Origin: Mycolicibacterium septicum DSM 44393
Lineage (GTDB): Bacteria > Actinomycetota > Actinomycetes > Mycobacteriales > Mycobacteriaceae
Direction of reading: 5' to 3'
Length of the DNA: 37,445 bases
Assembly (NCBI RefSeq): GCF_000455325.1
Contig: NZ_HG322951.1
Span: forward strand, 2,680,770 to 2,718,214
Position numbers and translations under genes: made by a program
Part shown: piece after piece, positions 15,647 to 23,090 of the stretch
Numbering within the stretch: position 1 is the first letter of the stretch
How the letters are laid out: the number at the start of each line of letters is the position of its first letter
Notes under the pieces: model-generated
What the model saw: only the letters and a program-made list of their open reading frames with translations
Database searches by the model: none
Told to the model about the DNA's origin: nothing

Positions 15647-16792
15647 TCAGAGCGTGAGGACGGTGGCGCCGGCGGTGCCGGGTGCGCCGTAGAGCTGGGC
15701 GAAGCCGACCCGCGGGTTGCCTGGCACCTGCCGGTCGCCGGCCTGTCCGCGCAGTTGGCGTACCAGTTCGTGGATCTGGCGGAGGCCCGAGGCGCCGATG
15801 GGCTCGCCGTTGGCGATCAGGCCGCCGTCGGTGTTGACCGGCAGTGATCCGCCGATCTCGGTGGCGCCGTCGGCCAGCAGTTTCTCCTGGTCGCCGTCGG
15901 CGCAGAATCCACATTCGGCCATATGGATGATCTCGGCGCCGGCATCGGTGTCCTGCAACTGCACGACGTCAACGTCTTCTGGTGCCACCCCGGCCTTTTC
16001 GAACGCGGCTCGCGCTGCGTACACCGTCGGCGCCACGTCCTCTTCGACCGGTGCGCAGGTGGTGTTGACCTCGTAGGCGCCGTAGCGCCGGGTGCGGACC
16101 TCGACGGCCTTGAGATACACCGGCTTGTCCGTGTAGCGGTGGGCGATGTCGGCGCGGCACATCACCACCGCAGCCGCACCCTCGTCGGGCGCGCAGAACA
16201 TGTACTGGGTCAGCGGGTAGTTGAGCATCGTCGAGTTGAGGATGTCGTCCTCGCTGATCGTCTTGCGCCGGAACGCGTTCGGGTTCAGGGCACCGTTGCG
16301 GAAGTTCTTGTTGGCCACCTTGGCCAGCGTGCGCTGCGAGATGTTGTGCTCGTGCAGGTAGCGATTGGCCTTCATGCCGAAGAACTGGGTGGTCAGGTAC
16401 TGGCCGTTCTCCGCGTACCAGCTGGGCATCCCGACCAGGGCGGGATCCTCGGTGAACGCACCGCGAGGATGCTTGTCCAGGCCGACCGCGATGCCGATGT
16501 CGTAGTCGCCGAGCCGGATCCCGTCGGCGCAGGCCTTGGTGGCACTGGCCGCGGTGGCGCACGCGTTGAACACGTTGGTGAACGGGATGCCGGTCAGCCC
16601 GACCATGCCGACGATGGCGTCCGGGTTGGCCACCGTCCAGCTGCCCCCGGTGGCGGCACCGATGTCTTTCCAGTCGACACCGGCGTCGGCGACCGCGGCG
16701 AAGATCGCGTCCACACCCATCTGCATCGCGGTCTTGTCGAATCGGCCGAACGGGTGAATGCCGACGCCGATGATCGCTACGTCATTGGTCAT
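15647..16792 (-). CDS. Thiolase-like lipid-transfer (Ltp/SCP-x-type) protein
   Basis: About 381 residues from MTNDVAIIGVG at 16792. The frame extends to 16834, but that part overlaps the upstream gene, and AGAGAGG precedes 16792. The thiolase fold shows in FNACATAASATKACADG (nucleophile-position Cys78) and NTDGGLIANGEPIGASG. In the last motif the catalytic His of GHP is Glu330 (GEP), and the HDxF region reads QLQDTDAGAE. Such changes are usual in Ltp-type thiolase homologues, some of which (Ltp2 of cholesterol degradation) are retro-aldolases. It follows the DUF35/OB-fold gene by 13 bp. The two products probably form a complex, as Ltp2 does with the ChsH2 DUF35 domain, cleaving a 3-hydroxyacyl-CoA-type intermediate. 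True thiolysis seems less likely. Confidence 0.87.
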   Translation of the reverse strand: MTNDVAIIGVGIHPFGRFDKTAMQMGVDAIFAAVADAGVDWKDIGAATGGSWTVANPDAIVGMVGLTGIPFTNVFNACATAASATKACADGIRLGDYDIGIAVGLDKHPRGAFTEDPALVGMPSWYAENGQYLTTQFFGMKANRYLHEHNISQRTLAKVANKNFRNGALNPNAFRRKTISEDDILNSTMLNYPLTQYMFCAPDEGAAAVVMCRADIAHRYTDKPVYLKAVEVRTRRYGAYEVNTTCAPVEEDVAPTVYAARAAFEKAGVAPEDVDVVQLQDTDAGAEIIHMAECGFCADGDQEKLLADGATEIGGSLPVNTDGGLIANGEPIGASGLRQIHELVRQLRGQAGDRQVPGNPRVGFAQLYGAPGTAGATVLTL

Positions 16793-16805
16793 GTGCGCGG
16801 CCTCT

Positions 16806-17231
16806 CTAGACGGGCTGGAATGCGAAGGTGACAAGCTCGTTGCCCTCTTCGTCGGTGGTGAACGGGATCATGGTGAGTTCGACGTCCATGCCGAATTGCA
16901 GTTTGGCCGGGTCGTTTTCGGTGAGGCGGCCCTCGACGCGCAGGACCGGGCCGGTGTCGTCGGCGAGTTCGACCAGGCCGACGCCGAAGGGGACGAAGGC
17001 TTTCCCGGTGGGGCCCTTGTAGGGGGCGCCGGGTGGGAAGCCCTGGGTGGTCCAGGCGATGACGGTGCCGCGTCGGGGCAGCAGGGCTTGTTCGGTGTTG
17101 CCGCCGGAGCATTTGGGGCAGCGGGCCTGGGCGGGGAAGGTGGTGGCCGTGCAGTCGGTGCAGCGGCTGCCGATCAGCTGGGGTTCGGCGTCGGGCCAGG
17201 TCGAGATCTCCCGCGCGAGGGCCTTCTGCAT
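16806..17231 (-). CDS. DUF35/OB-fold Zn-ribbon protein (ChsH2 C-terminal-like)
   Basis: About 141 residues from MQKALAREISTW at 17231. GGAGGA on the minus strand (17240-17245 on plus) sets this start; a longer frame to 17270 would run into the operator. An N-terminal helix is followed by a rubredoxin-like Zn ribbon with C24-x2-C27 and C38-x2-C41, then an OB-fold beta barrel. Proteins of this family partner thiolase-like enzymes and are needed for their folding or activity. The next gene, 13 bp downstream, is exactly such an enzyme. The gene is divergent from the molybdopterin oxidoreductase and both probably share the ACTGTAA operator at 17270-17286, about 39 bp upstream of this start. Confidence 0.9.
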   Translation of the reverse strand: MQKALAREISTWPDAEPQLIGSRCTDCTATTFPAQARCPKCSGGNTEQALLPRRGTVIAWTTQGFPPGAPYKGPTGKAFVPFGVGLVELADDTGPVLRVEGRLTENDPAKLQFGMDVELTMIPFTTDEEGNELVTFAFQPV

Positions 17232-17269
17232 ACGTCCGATCCTCCGTGTTCGGCCAAAAATGTCTAGCA

Positions 17270-17286
17270 ACTGTAACTCTTACAGT
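17270..17286. promoter_or_regulatory. TetR-type operator, regulon copy A (divergent promoter)
   Basis: ACTGTAA-CTC-TTACAGT is a perfect palindrome with 7-bp arms and 3-bp centre. TACAGT, a -10-like hexamer, occurs on both strands within it: on plus 12 nt before the GTG at 17299, and on minus with a longer leader containing an RBS for the gene at 17231. The same 14 arm bases recur at 19502 and 23047. Confidence 0.85.
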
Positions 17287-17298
17287 AACGTAGTCCAA

Positions 17299-19494
17299 GT
17301 GACCGAGCGCAAGGCTGAGTCCATGGCTGACACCAAGCCGACGTTCTGCCGGATCTGCGAACCGCTGTGCGGCATGATCGCGACGATCGAAGACGGCCGT
17401 CTGACTGCGCTGCGGCCCGACAAGGACCACCCGCTGTCGGCGGGATTTGCCTGTCAGAAGGGCATCGCGTTCACCGAGGTGGTCAACGACCCTGACCGGG
17501 TCACCAGACCTCTGAAGCGGACCGGGGACGGCTTCGAGCCCGTGAGCTGGGATGCCGCGCTCGACGACATCGCGGCCAGGCTCACCGAGATCCACCGGAC
17601 CCACGGTTCGGGTGCGTTGGCGTGGTACATGGGGAACCCCGCGGCCTTCAGCTACTCGCACCTGTTCGCCGCGATGGCGTTCGCCAAGGGGATCGGTGGC
17701 GACAGCCATTTCTTCAGCTCCTCGACCCAGGACACCAGCAGCCGGCTGCTGGCCAACCAGTTCCTCTACGGGGCGCCGTTCCCCGTGCCCATCCCGGACC
17801 TGATGCGTACCGACCTGCTGGTCATGTTCGGCGCCAATCCGGTGGTGTCGCACGGCAGTTTCCTCACCGCGCCGCGGATCAAGGACCGCATGCACGACAT
17901 CGTGAAGCGCGGCGGACGGGTGGTGGTCGTCGATCCGCGGCGCAGCGAGACCGCCGCGCAGTTCGATTGGCTCGGGATCATCCCCGATTCCGATTCGTAT
18001 CTGCTGTTGTCGATCCTGCAGGTGCTGTTCACCGAGGGGCTCGTCAGCGCGCGGGCCAGGACGCAGGCCGAGGGCCTGGACTGGCTGCGGGAGCAGTGCG
18101 CACCGTTCACGCCGGAGCGGACGCAACAACACACCGGTATCGACCCGGAGACGGTGCGCGCGTTGGCCCGCGATCTCGCCGGCACCGAGCGGGCCGCGGT
18201 CTACGGCCGGCTCGGCACCTGCGTCGGCCGCAACGGAACGTTGACCACCTATCTGCTCGACGCCGTCAACCTCGTCGCCGGCAATGTGGACACCCCGGGC
18301 GGCAGCGTGTTCAGCACGCTGGGCATCCCCGGTCAGAAGTGGGGATCGATGGCGATGGGCGCCTCGCTGCGCCGCAGCTACCAGAACAAGCGGACGCGGG
18401 TTGGCGGGTTCCGATCGGTCATCGGGGCCGAGCCCGCGGCGTTCATGGCCAAGGAGATCACGACACCCGGCCGTGGTCAGGTGAAGGCGATGTTCATCGG
18501 TGCCGGCAACCCCGTGCTGTCGGTACCGAACGGCCTGGAGTTGGAGCAAGCGCTGGAGGCGACCGACCTTTCGGTCGGTCTGGACCTCTACGTCAACGAG
18601 ACCACCGCACATTGCGATTACGTGTTGCCCGTGACGACGATGTACGAGCGGGACGACTTCGCGGTCACGTTCCAGATGTTCCAGGCCACGCCCTTCCGTC
18701 AGGCCACCGACGCGGTGGTGGCCCCGCGCGGCCAGGCCCGCACCGAATGGGACATCGTCGTCGACCTGATCAGCCGGATGAAGGTCCGCACACCGGTTTT
18801 CGTCGCACTTCGGCTGGCAGCCAAGCGGGCGGCGCGACGCGGGAAGCGGCTCAGCCCGCGGCCGGTGATCGACATGATGATCCGGATGGCCGAAGGCGGT
18901 GACCGTTTCGGGCTGCGCCGCGGCGGCCTGACGTTCCGCCGGCTGGCCGAACAGCATCCGCACGGTGTGGTGGTGGCACCAGACATCCGTACCGGCGTGC
19001 TCGGCGAGGTCGTGGTGTACCCGAAGGGGCGGATACGGCTGGCACACGATGACATCGCTTCGGAGATCACTGCCATGTCGCGACGAGCCAAGCCCGATGG
19101 CTACCCGCTGCGCATGATCGGCATGCGCGAACCGCGCTCGGAGAACTCCTGGTTGCACAATTCACCGCTGCTCATGCGCGGCAAGAGGATTCACCGTGCG
19201 CTCATGCACACCGAGGATGCCGCGGCGCGTCGCCTGGCCGACGGTGACGCGGTGCGGGTGCGGTCGCCCTACGGCCAGATCGACATCGCGCTGTCGCTCA
19301 CCGACGACATCGTGCGCGGCACCATCGCGATACCGCATGGTTGGGGCCACCGGGGGAGCGGTGGCTGGCAGATCGCCAACCGGGCCGGCGGGGCCAACGT
19401 CAACCAGTTGATGTCGAGTGATCCGGCCGATGTCGAGGCGCTCGCCGGCATGTCCTGGCTGACCGGTGTGCCGGTCCAGGTGGAAGCCTGCTGA
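17299..19494 (+). CDS. Molybdopterin (bis-MGD) oxidoreductase
   Basis: About 731 residues from the GTG at 17299 (VTERKAESMADTKPTFC); an ATG at 17323 is the alternative. The longer open frame to 17047 would cross the operator and the divergent gene. The N terminus binds a 4Fe-4S cluster through C17-x2-C20-x3-C24 and C52. The following regions (GVGNPAAFSYSHL-like MGNPAAFSYSHL, MFGANPVVSHG, YGRLGTCVGRNG) match the DMSO-reductase superfamily, and the C-terminal beta domain ends with NQLMSSDPADVEALAGMSWLTGVPVQVE. No Tat signal is seen, so it is cytoplasmic. No electron-transfer or membrane subunit gene lies beside it. Its position in the TetR regulon suggests hydroxylation or dehydrogenation of a pathway intermediate rather than respiration; the substrate is unknown. 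Confidence 0.9.
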   Translation: MTERKAESMADTKPTFCRICEPLCGMIATIEDGRLTALRPDKDHPLSAGFACQKGIAFTEVVNDPDRVTRPLKRTGDGFEPVSWDAALDDIAARLTEIHRTHGSGALAWYMGNPAAFSYSHLFAAMAFAKGIGGDSHFFSSSTQDTSSRLLANQFLYGAPFPVPIPDLMRTDLLVMFGANPVVSHGSFLTAPRIKDRMHDIVKRGGRVVVVDPRRSETAAQFDWLGIIPDSDSYLLLSILQVLFTEGLVSARARTQAEGLDWLREQCAPFTPERTQQHTGIDPETVRALARDLAGTERAAVYGRLGTCVGRNGTLTTYLLDAVNLVAGNVDTPGGSVFSTLGIPGQKWGSMAMGASLRRSYQNKRTRVGGFRSVIGAEPAAFMAKEITTPGRGQVKAMFIGAGNPVLSVPNGLELEQALEATDLSVGLDLYVNETTAHCDYVLPVTTMYERDDFAVTFQMFQATPFRQATDAVVAPRGQARTEWDIVVDLISRMKVRTPVFVALRLAAKRAARRGKRLSPRPVIDMMIRMAEGGDRFGLRRGGLTFRRLAEQHPHGVVVAPDIRTGVLGEVVVYPKGRIRLAHDDIASEITAMSRRAKPDGYPLRMIGMREPRSENSWLHNSPLLMRGKRIHRALMHTEDAAARRLADGDAVRVRSPYGQIDIALSLTDDIVRGTIAIPHGWGHRGSGGWQIANRAGGANVNQLMSSDPADVEALAGMSWLTGVPVQVEAC

Positions 19495-19501
19495 TTTCTA
19501 T

Positions 19502-19518
19502 ACTGTAAGTGTTACAGT
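19502..19518. promoter_or_regulatory. TetR-type operator, regulon copy B (aldehyde dehydrogenase promoter)
   Basis: ACTGTAA-GTG-TTACAGT is a perfect 7-bp-arm palindrome. Its last six bases, TACAGT (19513-19518), form a -10 hexamer placed 7 nt before the GTG start at 19526, so transcription is probably leaderless and a bound repressor would mask the -10. Confidence 0.85.
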
Positions 19519-19525
19519 TGACCGC

Positions 19526-21061
19526 GTGAGCGAAGTCGTGGACGAGGCCGTCACCAGTGTGGACATCGGGCGGCGGGCCGCCGGGCGGGCCGAGAAACGC
19601 ATGCTGATCGACGGTGCGCTGGTATCTGCGGCGTCCGGTGCGGAATTCGACAATCTCAGCCCCGCCACGGGCCTGGTTCTGGGGACCACCGCGGCCGCCG
19701 GTGCCGAGGACATGGATCGAGCGATCGGAGCGGCCCGGCGCGCGTTCGACGAATCCGACTGGAGCACCGACCGCGGATTGCGTCAGCGGGTACTGGCCCA
19801 ACTGCAAGAGGCCATCGAATCCGAAAAAGCTGACCTGCGTGAGGAATTGATCGCCGAGGTCGGCTGCCCGGCGATGACTACGGAGAATGCCCAGCTGGAC
19901 TGGCCGCTGGCCGATGCGCTGCGATACCCGGCCCGGCTGATCGACGAGTTCGAGTGGGAGCGCACGCTCGAGGGCGGCGGGCTGTTCGGTGAGCGCAACG
20001 CCCGCACAGTGGTCAAGGAGGCGGTCGGTGTGGTCGCCGCGATCACACCGTCCAACTTCCCGATCGAGGTGATCCTCAACAAGCTCGGGCCGGCGCTGGC
20101 GGCAGGCAACACGGTGGTGCTCAAACCCGATCCGAACACGCCGTGGAACGCCACTCGGCTGGGCCGGTTGATCGCCGAGCGCACCGACATGCCGCCCGGC
20201 GTGGTCAACGTCGTCCCGACGCCGTCGAATGAGGTTGCGGGACTTCTGGGTACCGATCCTCGGGTCGACATGGTGTCGTTCACCGGATCCACTGCCGTCG
20301 GCAGGCATTTGATGCGGGTCGGTGCGGACACCATGAAGCGCACCTTCCTCGAACTCGGCGGCAAGTCGGCGATGATCGTGCTCGACGATGCCAAGCCCGG
20401 CCACATCATCCCCGGAGCGATCGGGGCGTGCGTGCACGCGGGGCAGGCGTGTGCGGCCAATACCCGGATGCTGGTGCATCGCAGCCTGTTCGACGAAGCC
20501 GTCGCCAATGTGACCATGGCATTCGGTGCGGTGCCGGTGGGCGATCCCGCGTTGCCGACCACACTGGTGGGCCCGCTGATCAGTGCGGCGCAGAAGCAGC
20601 GCGTTCTCGATGCCATCGACGGTGCCCGTCGCGACGGAGCCGACATCGTGGTCGGCGGCGGCGTACCGGACGGACTGCCCGAGTATCTGACCGACGGGCA
20701 CTTCGTCGCACCCACCGTCATCGTCGGGGCCGACCCGCGCTCGTCGATCGCGCAGGACGAGGTCTTCGGTCCGGTGCTGGTGATGATCCCGTTCGACGAT
20801 GACGACGAGGCCGTGCGGATCGCCAACGACAGTGCGTTCGGCTTGGCCGGCGCGGTGGTATCGGCGTCGTCCGAGCGCGCGATGGGAATTGCCCGACGGA
20901 TAAGGACCGGCGCGATTGGTGTCAATGGCGGCATGTACTACGGTGCCGACGCGCCATTCGGCGGGTTCAAGAACAGCGGTGTCGGACGGCAGTGCGGGAT
21001 CGAAGGTTTCGCGCAGTACACCGAGACCAAGACCATCGGCTGGCGCCTGCCCCGCCAGTAA
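19526..21061 (+). CDS. Aldehyde dehydrogenase family protein
   Basis: About 511 residues from the GTG at 19526; the frame is open to 19466, but that part lies under the operator. The NAD(P)-binding stretch TPSNFPIEVILNKLGPALAAGN is followed by VVLKPDPNTPWN, FTGSTAVGRHLM, the catalytic ELGGKS (Glu near 277) and GQACAANTRM (catalytic Cys near 310). The C-terminal FGGFKNSGVGRQCG is usual for the family. It should oxidise an aldehyde to its acid in the cytoplasm. It lies 31 bp after the molybdopterin oxidoreductase with its own operator copy, and converges on the TetR gene with a 10-bp gap. A product acid could be passed to the CoA ligases nearby. Confidence 0.93.
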   Translation: MSEVVDEAVTSVDIGRRAAGRAEKRMLIDGALVSAASGAEFDNLSPATGLVLGTTAAAGAEDMDRAIGAARRAFDESDWSTDRGLRQRVLAQLQEAIESEKADLREELIAEVGCPAMTTENAQLDWPLADALRYPARLIDEFEWERTLEGGGLFGERNARTVVKEAVGVVAAITPSNFPIEVILNKLGPALAAGNTVVLKPDPNTPWNATRLGRLIAERTDMPPGVVNVVPTPSNEVAGLLGTDPRVDMVSFTGSTAVGRHLMRVGADTMKRTFLELGGKSAMIVLDDAKPGHIIPGAIGACVHAGQACAANTRMLVHRSLFDEAVANVTMAFGAVPVGDPALPTTLVGPLISAAQKQRVLDAIDGARRDGADIVVGGGVPDGLPEYLTDGHFVAPTVIVGADPRSSIAQDEVFGPVLVMIPFDDDDEAVRIANDSAFGLAGAVVSASSERAMGIARRIRTGAIGVNGGMYYGADAPFGGFKNSGVGRQCGIEGFAQYTETKTIGWRLPRQ

Positions 21062-21071
21062 CGCAGGGACG

Positions 21072-21770
21072 TTACCCCTGAACGGTGGCGAACGATGCGG
21101 CGCGATCGAGGATGCTGTCCAGAATGTGGTCGAAGTTGATGTCGTCGGCCATGCCGATCCGGTAACCCCGCCCGGGGATCGAGGCAATCAGCGGCATCGC
21201 CTCGGCGTCGAGCACCTGCTCCCAATACTCTCGGGGGAACTGGTCATCGGCTGTTCGGCTCTGCAGGCGCTGCAGCACGGCCGAGCTACGCACCAGCACG
21301 GAAATGGCCGTGTAGGTGTCGAGTGCCTGCTTGGCGGTGAGGCCGGCGGCCACCAGTGCGGCCACCGGCTTTTCGATCTTCTCGAGCGCGGGCCGGGCCG
21401 CCGGCATACCGCGGGTGCCGCGGATCAGGATGAGATCACACACGATCGGATTGTTGGTGAACATCTTCCGCATGCGGTGGGCATGGGCACGTAGGGATTC
21501 ACGCCAATTGCCGGCCTCGATGGACAGCACGCTGAAGTCATAATCGAGCAGGACGCGCTCGGTCATCGCGTCGAGCAGCTCGTCCTTGCGGCGGAAGTAC
21601 CAGTAGATGCTGGTCACCCCGACATCGAGATGGCGGGCGAGCTGCGGCATGCTGAGGTTGTCGATCGATACCTCGTCGGCCACTTCGAAAGCGCCGCGCA
21701 GGATTTCGTCGACGCTGATCGACCCGCGTTCGCGGCGCCGGCGTCCATTGGTGCTTGCGGGCGTGGCCAT
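21072..21770 (-). CDS. TetR-family regulator, candidate master of the ACTGTAA regulon
   Basis: A 232-residue protein. After a basic N terminus (GRRRRERGSIS) comes VDEILRGAFEVADEVS and a helix-turn-helix, SMPQLARHLDVGVTSIYWYF (about 40-59), followed by RRKDELLDAM. The ligand domain is helical and longer than in short TetR proteins. It starts 10 bp after the P450 stop on the same strand, so it is co-transcribed with the P450 from the promoter holding operator copy C. This implies autoregulation. Three perfect palindromes within 6 kb, in promoters around this gene and away from the other two TetR genes (each with its own palindrome), make it the best candidate to bind them. No ligand can be named. 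Confidence 0.9.
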   Translation of the reverse strand: MATPASTNGRRRRERGSISVDEILRGAFEVADEVSIDNLSMPQLARHLDVGVTSIYWYFRRKDELLDAMTERVLLDYDFSVLSIEAGNWRESLRAHAHRMRKMFTNNPIVCDLILIRGTRGMPAARPALEKIEKPVAALVAAGLTAKQALDTYTAISVLVRSSAVLQRLQSRTADDQFPREYWEQVLDAEAMPLIASIPGRGYRIGMADDINFDHILDSILDRAASFATVQG

Positions 21771-21780
21771 TGCAGTCCTT

Positions 21781-23001
21781 CTAGCGGATCGGCTCGAAGG
21801 TGACGGGTATGGCGGTGGGGGAGCGGAACGGCTGACCGAAGATGTGCGGATCGTCGTCGGTGACCAGGTTGATGTTGCGCACCCGGCTCAGAAGGCTCTC
21901 CATCGCCACCCGGGTTTCCATCCGGGCCAGGTGCAACCCCATGCAGGTGTGCTCGCCGGCCGCAAACGTGATGTGCGGAACCCGCTTTCGGAAGATGTCG
22001 AACTCCTCTGGCCGTTCCCAGCGGTTCTCGTCGCGGTTGGCCGACCCCATGCACACATCGATCACCGCACCGGCGGGCAGTGCCACGCCGTCGAGTTCGG
22101 TGTCCTGGGTGGTCGAGCGTTGCACCGTGGTGAGCGGGGTTTCGTAGCGCAGCCCCTCCTCGATGGCCTGGCCGATCAGCTCGTGGTCTGCCTGCACCGC
22201 GGCGAACTGCTCGGGGTGGGTGAGCAGCAAGTAGATCAGGTTGCCCGAGGAGCGGTAGGTGGTCTCCAGCCCCGCAGGCAGGAGCAATCGCAGGAACGAG
22301 AAGATGGCCTCGTCGGTCAGCTTCTCGCCGTCGATCTCCGCGGTGACCAGATCGCCGATGATGTCGTCGGTGGGATTGGAGCGGCGCAGATCGATCTGGC
22401 CGAGGAAATAGTCCTTGAGCGCCGCGGAGGCCTCGAACGCGCGCTTGTACTTCACCGTGTAGCTGATCAGTTCCACCGCGCGCTGCCGGAACCATGGCAG
22501 GTCTTCCTCAGGCAGACCCAGCAGCTTGGAGATGACCCGGGTGGGGAACTCGAAGGTGAAGTCGCGCACCAGATCGGCACTGCCGGACTCGATGAACTCG
22601 TCGACCAACGCCTCGCAGATCGGGCGGACGATCTCGGGTTCCCAGCGCTGTAGCGAGCGTGACTTGAAAGCCGCCGAGACCAGGTTGCGGTGTTCGCGGT
22701 GGGTCTTGCCCTCCATGGCCAGGATCGTCGGGCCGATGAACAGCCCGATGGTGTTGTCGTAGATCTTGGAGTTGAACGACTTGCCGTCCCGGAAGACGGT
22801 ATTGACCGCATCGAAGGACACGGCGGCGAATTGATGTTCCGGCAGAAGCGATTCCGGTGTCTTCGACCAGTCCATGACCGAACCGCGAAATACGCCGTGC
22901 TCGGCACGGTGCCGCGCGAAGATCGGGTACGGATCGCGCAGCAGGGTGGCGGTGTCGTCGACCGGCCCGTCGACCGTCAGATCCTGCACTTCACTACCCA
23001 C
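21781..23001 (-). CDS. Cytochrome P450
   Basis: A 406-residue soluble P450. The I-helix oxygen-binding motif AGLETT is at 243-248, the K-helix ExxR at 282-285 (EGLR), and the heme loop FAAGEHTCMG has the thiolate Cys353. The start is GTG at 23001, with GAGGTGAG shortly upstream as RBS. It would hydroxylate a hydrophobic substrate, with electrons from a ferredoxin/reductase pair not encoded here. It is the first gene of a P450-TetR operon and its promoter carries the strongest copy of the ACTGTAA operator, in a 43-bp palindrome. It is not close to the other P450 (30794) in the I-helix or heme-loop sequence, so the two probably act at different steps. Confidence 0.94.
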   Translation of the reverse strand: MGSEVQDLTVDGPVDDTATLLRDPYPIFARHRAEHGVFRGSVMDWSKTPESLLPEHQFAAVSFDAVNTVFRDGKSFNSKIYDNTIGLFIGPTILAMEGKTHREHRNLVSAAFKSRSLQRWEPEIVRPICEALVDEFIESGSADLVRDFTFEFPTRVISKLLGLPEEDLPWFRQRAVELISYTVKYKRAFEASAALKDYFLGQIDLRRSNPTDDIIGDLVTAEIDGEKLTDEAIFSFLRLLLPAGLETTYRSSGNLIYLLLTHPEQFAAVQADHELIGQAIEEGLRYETPLTTVQRSTTQDTELDGVALPAGAVIDVCMGSANRDENRWERPEEFDIFRKRVPHITFAAGEHTCMGLHLARMETRVAMESLLSRVRNINLVTDDDPHIFGQPFRSPTAIPVTFEPIR

Positions 23002-23033
23002 AGCTCACCTCACCGCTCGCAACGGACTCATCT

Positions 23034-23076
23034 CCCAGATCATATTACTGTAAATCTTACAGTAATATGATCTGGG
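23034..23076. promoter_or_regulatory. 43-bp perfect palindrome containing operator copy C
   Basis: CCCAGATCATATTACTGTAA (23034-23053), a 3-nt centre ATC, and the exact reverse complement of that arm (23057-23076) give 20-bp perfect arms. The central 17 bp (23047-23063) are the same ACTGTAA-N3-TTACAGT as copies A and B. It lies between the SDR stop (23091) and the P450 start (23001), both on minus. It can act as DNA operator for the P450-TetR operon and, if transcribed from the SDR, would fold as a 20-bp RNA hairpin. Confidence 0.88.
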
Positions 23077-23090
23077 CTGATTCGGGCAGA

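Noticed and set aside
17047..17298. N-terminal extension of the molybdopterin oxidoreductase frame
   Set aside because: It runs through the operator and the divergent DUF35 gene; family similarity begins only near residue 13 after the GTG at 17299.
16789..19158. 789-residue open frame on minus, antisense to the molybdopterin oxidoreductase
   Set aside because: It overlaps a strongly supported gene with iron-sulfur and cofactor motifs. Its translation is rich in Arg, His and Gly without domains, as expected of an antisense frame in high-G+C DNA.
19400..21187. 595-residue minus-strand frame opposite the aldehyde dehydrogenase
   Set aside because: It has no motif and no RBS, and the plus-strand gene has full catalytic motifs.
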